Shown here: positions 1 through 5,856 of the stretch, piece by piece
Position numbering within the stretch: position 1 is the stretch's first letter
Layout: each line of letters begins with the position of its first letter
Source: Sulfurovum sp.
GTDB lineage: Bacteria; Campylobacterota; Campylobacteria; Campylobacterales; Sulfurovaceae
Assembly: GCA_026985755.1 (NCBI GenBank)
Contig: JALSPX010000163.1
Location: 1-10,593, forward strand
Reading direction: 5' to 3'
DNA: 10,593 nt
Notes under the pieces: model-generated
Seen by the model: only the letters and a program-made list of their open reading frames with translations
The model's database searches: none
Told to the model about the DNA's origin: nothing
Made by a program: the position numbers and the translations under genes

Positions 1-45
1 TGCTCTTATTGTAGAATAAAAAACATTTAATTTTTAAGGATAAAC

Positions 46-792
46 ATGAAACAACAAATAAAAAATATATTAGCTCTGATTGGACTCATACTCTTACTAA
101 CTAGTGCCTCTATAGCCAAAAAACAGTTTGTACCTATAGTAAATGATGATATCTTATCTATGGCATCATACAATACATCCATAGATAAATTAACTATACC
201 CGACTTAGAAGCTGAAAATTTAGCCCATAAATTGATTGTGCAATGTGAAGAGGATATTGCCTATTTTGTGTATGCTTATACTCTAGTATTGGATGATACA
301 AAGACGTCTATAGCTTCGAGCAGTGGAAATGTTGTGATAGATAGAGAAGAACACTTGAATGATATGTATGGCTACATTAGGGGGCATATAGATGGTGAAG
401 AGTCTATGATTATTAGTGTGAATAAAACCACTATGAACCCATCGATACCTCAAACTACCTGGCAAGTAGCGTCAAAAGCGTGTAGATCACATATTACTTC
501 AGAAAACAAGCTAAAAGTACCAACATTTAATGGAAACACCCAAGGGAAACTAGTGGTGCAGTGTGAAGATGATGTGGTCTATTACATTATGGCATATGAT
601 TGTCTCAGATCATGGACAAACCCAACAGCTACCGCAGACAATGGTGTAGCTGTTGTAGATGAAAAAAAACATGTGGGTGAAGTATTTTATGTAAAGGGAC
701 ATGTAGAACGAAAAAATGCAAATCCTGTAACCATTACAGGTAAACTGCTTAACGAGTTTGACAAAAGAGTATGGACAAAAACATGTCCTTAA
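46..792 (+). CDS. Exported protein with two tandem copies of an unrecognised domain
   Basis: I do not recognise the family. The 248-residue product begins with a typical Sec signal peptide: basic MKQQIK, a hydrophobic core at about 8-20, then SIA before KK, predicting cleavage after residue 24. The mature protein is an internal duplication. Repeat 1 (about 48-147) and repeat 2 (about 155-247) share a KL[IV]VQCE[ED]D motif (Cys67, Cys173), an aromatic-rich [IV].Y...AY strand, a [VI][VI]D..[EK]H turn, a Y[IV][RK]GH[IV] motif, and a closing W...K.C (Cys146, Cys247). The paired Cys in each repeat suggest one disulfide per domain in the periplasm; repeat 2 has one extra Cys (186). A ribosome site AAGGA (37-41) precedes the ATG. 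The DUF302 lipoprotein gene starts 22 bases downstream, so the two are probably co-transcribed. Function unknown. Confidence 0.85.
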   Translation: MKQQIKNILALIGLILLLTSASIAKKQFVPIVNDDILSMASYNTSIDKLTIPDLEAENLAHKLIVQCEEDIAYFVYAYTLVLDDTKTSIASSSGNVVIDREEHLNDMYGYIRGHIDGEESMIISVNKTTMNPSIPQTTWQVASKACRSHITSENKLKVPTFNGNTQGKLVVQCEDDVVYYIMAYDCLRSWTNPTATADNGVAVVDEKKHVGEVFYVKGHVERKNANPVTITGKLLNEFDKRVWTKTCP

Positions 793-814
793 GATAGTTA
801 AAAGGAAAATATAA

Positions 815-1276
815 ATGAAAAAACTAAAAAAAATAATGACAATAGGGCTACTAGCTCTTGGATTTACTGCTTGTAACAATGGCGTAATGCTTGAGACGAT
901 AGAGAGTAAAAATGACCTTCCTACAACACTTGCTAACCTCAAAGAGTTGTTAAAGAAAAAAGGATTGACACACTTTGCTACCATAGATCATAAAGAAAAT
1001 GCTAGAAAAGTTGGTTTGAAACTTAATCCAGATACTGTTGTGATTTTTGGTAATCCAAAAGTAGGTACACTCTTAATGCAGTGTAATTCCTCTTTAGGTA
1101 TTGACCTGCCATTACGTATATTGTTGCGTACGAATGATGAAGGTAAAACCACAGTAAGTTATTTCAATCCAGAGTATTGGGAAATGAAACACCATATTAC
1201 GGACAAAAAATGTTTAGCCATACTGAAAAATACTAAAAAAGCATTGGAAAAGATGACAAAAGTGATTGCAAATTAA
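815..1276 (+). CDS. DUF302 domain lipoprotein
   Basis: A 153-residue predicted lipoprotein. The N-terminus has a basic MKKLKK, a short hydrophobic stretch and a lipobox-like LGFTAC, giving lipidation at Cys20; Phe at -3 is less usual than Leu. Residues about 30-127 match the DUF302 pattern as I know it: GLTHFATIDHKENARKVGL, then VIFGNPKVGTLLMQ (about 75-89), DLPLRILL, and a VSYFNPEYW segment. DUF302 proteins are small alpha/beta domains with no settled biochemical role. Cys90 and Cys133 could form a disulfide outside the membrane. The C-terminus is a Lys-rich amphipathic helix. AAAGGA (801-806) lies 8 bases before the ATG. It follows the duplicated-domain exported protein by 22 bases, and a small two-gene envelope operon is likely. 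Confidence 0.85.
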   Translation: MKKLKKIMTIGLLALGFTACNNGVMLETIESKNDLPTTLANLKELLKKKGLTHFATIDHKENARKVGLKLNPDTVVIFGNPKVGTLLMQCNSSLGIDLPLRILLRTNDEGKTTVSYFNPEYWEMKHHITDKKCLAILKNTKKALEKMTKVIAN

Positions 1277-1287
1277 ATGACAATCCT

Positions 1288-1336
1288 GAACAATGTATAT
1301 CTTAGGGGTAAAATAGTATGTACGTTGTCTCATTTT
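1288..1336 (+). terminator. Candidate hairpin downstream of the lipoprotein gene
   Basis: Bases 1288-1300 can pair with 1317-1329 on the plus-strand transcript: 12 pairs including two G-U, with one bulged A and a loop of about 17 bases. Only a short T run (1333-1336) follows, so termination would be weak, or this may be a 3'-end stability hairpin. It is the only candidate end for the two-gene envelope operon before the palindrome at 1364. Confidence 0.3.
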
Positions 1337-1363
1337 CAAACTATTTGGATAAAATAAGACTTC

Positions 1364-1529
1364 AACCCAAAATATGCAATAGAAATCACCAAACTAGTAA
1401 AAGTCATTGCACCGTGGGCATTTACAAATAATCATCGATTAACCTTTGGGTTAACCTAAAATTCTTTGCAAACGCCCACAGTACAAGCACTATCACTAAT
1501 TTTGGAAATCCTATTGCATTATTTGGGTT
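1364..1529. repeat. 166-base imperfect palindrome (MITE-like or structured RNA locus)
   Basis: The segment is an ungapped inverted repeat centred between 1446 and 1447. It starts AACCCAA and ends TTGGGTT, and a tight centre TTAACC-TTTG-GGTTAA closes it. Comparing base by base, 60 of 83 positions pair by Watson-Crick rules. Well-conserved blocks include GTGGGC (1414-1419) with GCCCAC (1474-1479), ATGCAATAG (1374-1382) with CTATTGCAT (1511-1519), and TAGT near 1395 with ACTA near 1495. Ten further positions are A-C or C-A on the plus strand and so would be G-U in a minus-strand transcript, raising pairing to 70 of 83. There is no ORF inside and no clear target-site duplication. It ends 24 bases before the aroQ start. 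It could be a decayed miniature transposable element, or a hairpin RNA gene read from the minus strand. Confidence 0.75.
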
Positions 1530-1553
1530 CAATAAATATGATAAGGTAAATGT

Positions 1554-2030
1554 ATGAAAATAGTAGTGATCCAAGGTCCAAACTTAAATATGCTAGGTCT
1601 AAGAGAACAAAATATCTATGGTCCGATGAAATTAGAAGATATTCACGCACAGATGAAAGCATTTGCAGAGCAAAACAAAATAGAGATTGAATTTTTTCAG
1701 TCAAATTTAGAGGGTGAAATAGTAGATAGAATTCAAGAGTGTATGGGGGATGCGGATGGTATTATCATCAACCCTGCCGCATATACGCATACGTCTATTG
1801 CTATACGTGATGCCATAGCTGCGGTACAGATACCGACGCTAGAAGTACATTTAAGCAACATCTACCAAAGAGAAGAGTTTAGACACACTTCACTCACAGC
1901 ACCAGTATGTGCAGGACAGATTTCTGGTATGGGACCATTTGGGTATCATCTGGCAATGGTTGGAATGACTCAAATTTTAACAGAAGTCAAAATGATGAAA
2001 GAACAACAAGCCAAGGCACAACAAAAATAG
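1554..2030 (+). CDS. aroQ: Type II 3-dehydroquinate dehydratase
   Basis: This cytoplasmic enzyme of the shikimate pathway converts 3-dehydroquinate to 3-dehydroshikimate by anti elimination. The 158-residue length is normal for the small dodecameric type II family. Visible motifs are GPNLNMLGLRE (8-18), the catalytic Tyr22 in IYG with Arg17 nearby, FFQSNLEGEIVDRIQ (47-61), the substrate-binding IINPAAYTHTSIA (71-83), the catalytic His99 in EVHLSN, and REEFRHTS (106-113). The Gln before GPN, where many bacteria have Asn, is the form I recall from Helicobacter. AAGG (1543-1546) lies 7 bases before the ATG. It is the first gene of a compact plus-strand cluster. The only upstream control region is the short space after the palindrome. 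Confidence 0.96.
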   Translation: MKIVVIQGPNLNMLGLREQNIYGPMKLEDIHAQMKAFAEQNKIEIEFFQSNLEGEIVDRIQECMGDADGIIINPAAYTHTSIAIRDAIAAVQIPTLEVHLSNIYQREEFRHTSLTAPVCAGQISGMGPFGYHLAMVGMTQILTEVKMMKEQQAKAQQK

Positions 2031-2054
2031 CTTCGACAAGCTCAGCTATCGAAG
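2031..2054. repeat. CTTCGA...TCGAAG inverted repeat with CTTCGACAAGCTCAG motif
   Basis: Starting on the base after the aroQ stop codon, CTTCGA (2031-2036) and TCGAAG (2049-2054) form a 6-base stem around CAAGCTCAGCTA. The first 15 bases, CTTCGACAAGCTCAG, match a short repeat I remember as dispersed in many bacterial genomes; that recollection was not checked. No T run follows. It may be an intergenic repeat insertion or an mRNA processing/stability hairpin. Confidence 0.5.
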
Positions 2055-2064
2055 TATCTTCATA

Positions 2065-2091
2065 CCACCTGTGTTCAGGTGGAAATATTTT
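2065..2091 (+). terminator. Candidate attenuator or partial terminator between aroQ and the M24 peptidase gene
   Basis: CCACCT (2065-2070) and AGGTGG (2077-2082) form a perfect GC-rich 6-base stem with a GTGTTC loop, followed by AAATATTTT (2083-2091). The tail is only partly T, so this looks like a weak terminator or a processing hairpin. It lies upstream of the peptidase ribosome site and could lower expression of the downstream genes relative to aroQ. Confidence 0.35.
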
Positions 2092-2098
2092 ACCCTAC

Positions 2099-2102
2099 AA
2101 GG
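2099..2102 (+). promoter_or_regulatory. Ribosome binding site that decides the M24 peptidase start
   Basis: AAGG lies 6 bases before the ATG at 2109. An alternative in-frame GTG at 2079 lies inside the CCACCT/AGGTGG stem and has no Shine-Dalgarno sequence, so the ATG at 2109 is preferred. Confidence 0.65.
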
Positions 2103-2108
2103 CACACT

Positions 2109-3137
2109 ATGAATTATATGCTCAAAGACGAAAATGCTATCTATTATGAATGTGGATACAGTTGTGATAATGCACTATACATTCGTTTGGGTTCGGATGC
2201 ATTTTTTATTACAGACAGCCGCTACACGATAGATGCCAATGAGAATGTCAAAGATGCAGAAGTACTCATAGATAGAGATTTGTATGGGTGTGCGCACAAG
2301 CTCCTTAAAAAAAATGCTATTAAAAAAATGATATTTGATCCTAAAGAGTGGACGGTAGATGGATTTGAAAAAATCAGCCAAAAAAATAAGATTAGGTTCA
2401 AAGCAGTGTTAGATTTTTCGCATAAAAAGCGTATCGTTAAAACAGATGATGAGTTAAAAATCATCTCTAAAGCTGCTAGGCTCGGAGCAAAGGCGTTTAA
2501 GGATTTAGCAAAAGCATTTAGGAAAAATGGTTTTGGTAAAGATGAGTATACTTTGACACATATGGCCAAAGGCATTTTAGGAGACTTCGGGAAGTATGAA
2601 CTTAGTTTTGATCCTATTGTGGCTATCAATAAAAATGCAGCCAAACCACATGCTACACCTACAGATATTGTGCTAGAAAAAAACGATTTACTTTTGGTGG
2701 ATGCAGGACTGAAGTATAAGCGTTACTGTTCTGATCGTACACGTACTGTGCAGGCTGATAAATATTTTATGTTTGATACCCATCAAAGCTATAAACGTAA
2801 GAAAATACAAAAAGCCTATGATGTGGTACTCAAAGCCCATGACAATGCTATCTCTAAAGCACGCTCAGGCATGAAAGCCAAAAAAATAGATGCACTCACA
2901 CGAGACATCATAGAAAAGGCAGGATTTGGAGAGTATTATGTACACTCTACTGGGCATGGAGTAGGGCTTGATATACATGAGATGCCTTATATTTCACAAA
3001 AATCTGATACTATCATAGAAGATGGTATGGTCTATACCATAGAGCCTGGTATCTATGTACCAAATGAATTTGGTATACGTATAGAAGATATGGTAGCCAT
3101 GGTAGATGGTAAAGCAACTGTTTTAAGTGGTAATTAA
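2109..3137 (+). CDS. M24 family aminopeptidase P / prolidase-like metallopeptidase
   Basis: A 342-residue cytoplasmic peptidase of the Xaa-Pro aminopeptidase/prolidase (PepP/PepQ) type, which removes residues next to proline during peptide turnover. The N-terminal creatinase-like domain (about 1-115) starts MNYMLKDEN. The C-terminal pita-bread domain (about 120-342) carries all five expected metal ligands: Asp198 in VDAG, Asp209 in CSDRTRT, His283 in HSTGHGVG, Glu312 in IEPG, and Glu326 in RIED. His181 in KPHATP is the usual substrate-side His. I chose the ATG at 2109 for its AAGG site. An upstream GTG would add ten residues coming from a hairpin. The sequence does not tell me whether dipeptides or longer peptides are preferred. 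The aroQ and folK neighbours match the arrangement I recall in Campylobacterota. Confidence 0.92.
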   Translation: MNYMLKDENAIYYECGYSCDNALYIRLGSDAFFITDSRYTIDANENVKDAEVLIDRDLYGCAHKLLKKNAIKKMIFDPKEWTVDGFEKISQKNKIRFKAVLDFSHKKRIVKTDDELKIISKAARLGAKAFKDLAKAFRKNGFGKDEYTLTHMAKGILGDFGKYELSFDPIVAINKNAAKPHATPTDIVLEKNDLLLVDAGLKYKRYCSDRTRTVQADKYFMFDTHQSYKRKKIQKAYDVVLKAHDNAISKARSGMKAKKIDALTRDIIEKAGFGEYYVHSTGHGVGLDIHEMPYISQKSDTIIEDGMVYTIEPGIYVPNEFGIRIEDMVAMVDGKATVLSGN

Positions 3138-3149
3138 TAGGGGGCAAAT

Positions 3150-3638
3150 ATGGTGAAGAGAAAAAAAATTAATGAGACACTAACATTGATTTTTACACCA
3201 CATTTCCCCTATAATAACAAGAGTAAAGGTGGGCATAGAGCATTGCTCGGTGTCGGTGGCAATATCGGTGATGTATTACGTCGCTTTGAGCATTTGTTTG
3301 TCTACTTTAAACGTTCTACTGTATTGAGTGTAATCGAGACAGCACCAATATTGAAGAATCCACCTTTTGGGTATACAGAACAAAAAGATTTTTATAATTC
3401 TCTTTTATTGGTAGAGACTATGTTGACACCTAGAGCACTATTACGTTATCTTTTACATGTAGAAAAATTATTTGGACGTCGGCGTTCTTTTCAAGATGCA
3501 CCACGTACGTTAGATATAGATATAATATTTTATGAAAATGTGACCATGTCTACCAAAGAGCTTACCCTTCCTCACCATGGATGGATGCAGAGAGATTCGG
3601 TACTTATACCGTTGTCACATATGAAAAATAGATTTTAA
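3150..3638 (+). CDS. folK: 6-hydroxymethyl-7,8-dihydropterin pyrophosphokinase
   Basis: FolK transfers pyrophosphate from ATP to 6-hydroxymethyl-7,8-dihydropterin in the folate pathway, in the cytoplasm. The 162-residue protein has LGVGGNIGD (33-41), the pterin-binding region NPPFGYTEQKDFYNSLL (70-86), the ATP-binding RRRSFQDAPRTLDIDI segment (110-125) with Mg-binding Asp122 and Asp124, and the closing PHHGWMQRDSVLIPL (141-155). The first 30 residues are a basic extension before the usual start of the fold. A later start is possible, but GGGGG (3140-3144) supports the ATG at 3150. It lies 12 bases after the peptidase gene and 11 before flhF, so co-transcription is very likely. Confidence 0.94.
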   Translation: MVKRKKINETLTLIFTPHFPYNNKSKGGHRALLGVGGNIGDVLRRFEHLFVYFKRSTVLSVIETAPILKNPPFGYTEQKDFYNSLLLVETMLTPRALLRYLLHVEKLFGRRRSFQDAPRTLDIDIIFYENVTMSTKELTLPHHGWMQRDSVLIPLSHMKNRF

Positions 3639-3649
3639 AGGTACGAACA

Positions 3650-4726
3650 ATGATAAATGAAACATTTGTAGCATCAAGCCCCCAAGAAGCTTATGCATTT
3701 GCGATTGAAAAATATGGTACAGATATATCATTGGTTTCTGCAAAGCAAATAAAGTATGATGATGGCGTACTACGTTCTGAAATTACAGTTGCCATACCTG
3801 AAGAGATTTTTGAAGAGATTTCTTTAGGCGGTATACTAGTAAAAGATGAAGATGAGGAACTACTTTCGGAGATTTCTGAACTTAAAGCACAACTTTCACA
3901 TATGAAAAAAGATATGCATCATGAGATACAAAAAAATAATACTATACTTAATGAGGTAAAGATACTGTTTATGAAAAAGGGTATCTCTGCACACTGGATA
4001 GATAGTATGTTTCAAACATTGGTAGGCTCAGAAATACTCAAAGATAAAAAACTCTTGGTCTCCTATCTACTCGAAGAGATAGATGAATCTCTCATTGTAA
4101 AAGATGAAGATTTTACAACACCTAAAATTATGATGATAGTCGGACCAACAGGGGTAGGAAAAACGACGACTATTGCAAAATTAGCAGCAAGATATGCTTA
4201 TTTACTCGATAAATCATATAAAGTTGCACTTGTTAATTTGGATTCATTTAAAGTGGGTGCGATAGAACAGCTTCAGCATTATGCAGAGATTATGCAGATA
4301 GAACATTTTGTAGTAGATGATGTAGATCTATTTAAGGATACTTTGGAAGATTTAGATGAGTATGACATTATTTTGGTAGATACTGCGGGGATGTCTCCTT
4401 ATGATACACAAAAATTTGTAAAGACTATTGAGTTTGTAAAAACAGATTCACCTAGAAATATAGAAGTAAGTCTAGTGCTTGCTGCTACTGTAAAATATGA
4501 AGATATGGAAGATATTTATCAAAATTTCTCTTTTTTAAATCTCTCATCACTTATTATCTCTAAATTTGATGAGACCAAGCATTTTGGTACATTGCTAAAC
4601 TTTATGTTATTGTATCGTTTACCTATGAGTTATTTTGCTACAGGGCAAGAAGTGCCAGATGACTTGCTTTTGGCGGACAAAGAGTTTTTATTGGAACAAT
4701 TTATAGGTGAGATAGATGAAGGATAA
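3650..4726 (+). CDS. flhF: FlhF, SRP-type GTPase of flagellar placement, with altered catalytic motifs
   Basis: FlhF is the third SRP-family GTPase. It normally sets the site and number of polar flagella and is stimulated by FlhG. The 358-residue protein has a B domain (about 1-100, with an acidic coiled segment at 65-105), an N domain (about 100-155), and a G domain with P-loop GPTGVGKTTT (165-174), DTAG (244-247), SKFDE (304-308, the base-specificity motif) and ATGQEVPDDL (330-339). Two positions are odd. The DxxR motif reads DSFK (198-201), with Lys replacing Arg. DTAG is followed by Met rather than the Arg common in SRP GTPases. AAAGG (3637-3641) lies 8 bases before the ATG. No flhG, fliA or fliM follows, unlike Helicobacter; the next gene is a 40-codon ORF that overlaps by 11 bases. 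Confidence 0.93.
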   Translation: MINETFVASSPQEAYAFAIEKYGTDISLVSAKQIKYDDGVLRSEITVAIPEEIFEEISLGGILVKDEDEELLSEISELKAQLSHMKKDMHHEIQKNNTILNEVKILFMKKGISAHWIDSMFQTLVGSEILKDKKLLVSYLLEEIDESLIVKDEDFTTPKIMMIVGPTGVGKTTTIAKLAARYAYLLDKSYKVALVNLDSFKVGAIEQLQHYAEIMQIEHFVVDDVDLFKDTLEDLDEYDIILVDTAGMSPYDTQKFVKTIEFVKTDSPRNIEVSLVLAATVKYEDMEDIYQNFSFLNLSSLIISKFDETKHFGTLLNFMLLYRLPMSYFATGQEVPDDLLLADKEFLLEQFIGEIDEG

Positions 4727-4838
4727 CACACAAGCATCTAAGCTGAAAAAGCTCATTGAAGATAAGCTTTCATCTTTAGAGGATAAAGGTTTGGATAAAG
4801 AAAAAAAGAAAAAGAAAAAAAAGAAAAAAAATGTCTAA
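4716..4838 (+). CDS. Lys-rich 40-residue small protein, possible FlhG N-terminal remnant
   Basis: The ATG at 4716 lies inside the end of flhF (11-base overlap) and the TAA at 4836-4838 lies inside mnmA (8-base overlap), an arrangement typical of translational coupling. The product is 40 residues, 16 of them Lys. Residues 4-13, NTQASKLKKL, resemble the DQAxxLR helix at the N-terminus of FlhG/YlxH, which activates FlhF; Gln6, Ala7 and Leu10 match, and Lys11 takes the Arg place. This is also the genomic position of flhG in Helicobacter. The Walker A ATPase body of FlhG is absent. Residues 14-29 are charged and probably helical, and residues 30-38 are nine consecutive Lys (six AAA, three AAG). 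It may be a functional activator peptide, a decaying flhG stub, or an unrelated leader ORF for mnmA. Confidence 0.6.
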   Translation: MKDNTQASKLKKLIEDKLSSLEDKGLDKEKKKKKKKKKNV

Positions 4839-5853
4839 AGGTAAAGTATTGGTAGGAATGAGTGGAGGGGTAGACTCAACGGTCACTGCGATACTCCTCC
4901 AAAAAGAGGGTTATGAAGTAGAGGGTGTCTATATGAAACTCCATCATAAACCAGGATACCATGAAGAGAACTACACCAAAGCACAGCGAGTGGGTGATTA
5001 TCTTGGTATTAAAGTCCATTTTCATGACCTCTCGACTGAGTTTAAAGAAGAGGTGTATGATTATTTTGTAGAGAGTTACAAGGAGGGTCTCACCCCCAAT
5101 CCATGTGTCATGTGCAACCGTACGATTAAGTTTGGTAAGATGGTAGAATTTGCCGATAGGCTTGGGATAGAAAAGGTAGCTACAGGACATTATATCAAGT
5201 GCGATGGTGCGTTTATCTATGCTGCAGAAGATGCCAATAAAGACCAGAGTTATTTCCTTTGTGAAGTGAAAAAGGAGGTACTCCCTCGTCTTATCTTCCC
5301 TTTGGGTACATGGATAAAGGATGATGTCAAAGAGTTTGCTGCCGAGATAGATGTACTTAAGGATTTTGCTACACAAAAAGAGAGTTCGGAGATTTGCTTT
5401 GTAGAGACTACTTATGATGAAGTGCTGGCTCGTCATATGGAAATCAATGTTCCTGGTGAAACGGTAGATGCCGCTGGGAATGTGGTAGGTACACACAAAG
5501 GTTATATGCACTACACCATCGGTAAACGTAGAGGTTTTACAGTAGATGGGGCACATGATCCTCATTTTGTCCTAGCGATTAAACCTGAGAATAATCAAAT
5601 CGTGGTAGGGAAAAAAGAGGAACTAGAAGAAAATACCTTTGAAGTAAAACAGATAAATTTGTTTAAAGTATTGACTGAGTTTGACTGTATGGTAAAAGTA
5701 CGCTATCGAACTACGGCTGTACCATGTCATGTAGTCATCAAAGGAGATAGGGCACAGGTGACACTACAAGAGCCTGTATTCGGTCTGGCACATGGCCAGA
5801 TAGCGGCTTTTTATGAGGGTGATAAGCTACTTGGTGGTGGGGTTATCTGCTAA
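4831..5853 (+). CDS. mnmA: tRNA-uridine 2-sulfurtransferase
   Basis: MnmA activates U34 of tRNA-Lys, tRNA-Glu and tRNA-Gln with ATP and installs 2-thiouridine. The 340-residue protein has the PP-loop GMSGGVDS (9-16), NPCVMCNRTIKFG (90-102) with the predicted catalytic Cys95, DQSYFL (138-143), Cys189 in SSEICFV as the partner persulfide Cys, and the central GYMHYTIGKRRG (224-235). The C-terminal beta-barrel runs from about 250 to 340. All key residues are present. The start codon follows a run of almost pure A and has no Shine-Dalgarno sequence, so initiation probably depends on ribosomes finishing the overlapping Lys-rich ORF, or on the A-rich leader. The mnmA gene is not part of the Helicobacter version of this cluster as I recall it. 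Confidence 0.96.
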   Translation: MSKGKVLVGMSGGVDSTVTAILLQKEGYEVEGVYMKLHHKPGYHEENYTKAQRVGDYLGIKVHFHDLSTEFKEEVYDYFVESYKEGLTPNPCVMCNRTIKFGKMVEFADRLGIEKVATGHYIKCDGAFIYAAEDANKDQSYFLCEVKKEVLPRLIFPLGTWIKDDVKEFAAEIDVLKDFATQKESSEICFVETTYDEVLARHMEINVPGETVDAAGNVVGTHKGYMHYTIGKRRGFTVDGAHDPHFVLAIKPENNQIVVGKKEELEENTFEVKQINLFKVLTEFDCMVKVRYRTTAVPCHVVIKGDRAQVTLQEPVFGLAHGQIAAFYEGDKLLGGGVIC

Positions 5854-5856
5854 GTC

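Noticed and set aside
12..17. TAGAAT as the -10 box for the first gene
   Set aside because: The -35 region lies outside the window and such hexamers are frequent at this AT content.
1514..1542. TTGCAT and TATGAT separated by 17 bases, a good sigma-70 promoter match before aroQ
   Set aside because: Transcription would begin about 5 bases before the aroQ ATG and exclude its AAGG site. It is acceptable only if aroQ is leaderless; TTGCAT also lies within the palindrome arm.
1341..1553. Target-site duplication around the 166-base palindrome
   Set aside because: ATAAG occurs at 1354-1358 and 1541-1545, but it is not directly at the element ends and is common in AT-rich DNA.
2079..2108. GTG start giving a longer M24 peptidase
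   Set aside because: The GTG is inside a hairpin stem with no ribosome site, while the ATG at 2109 has AAGG at the right distance.
4876..5565. 229-codon open frame on the minus strand within mnmA
   Set aside because: It lies fully antisense to a gene with all MnmA motifs, shows no recognisable domain, and is best explained as a composition shadow.
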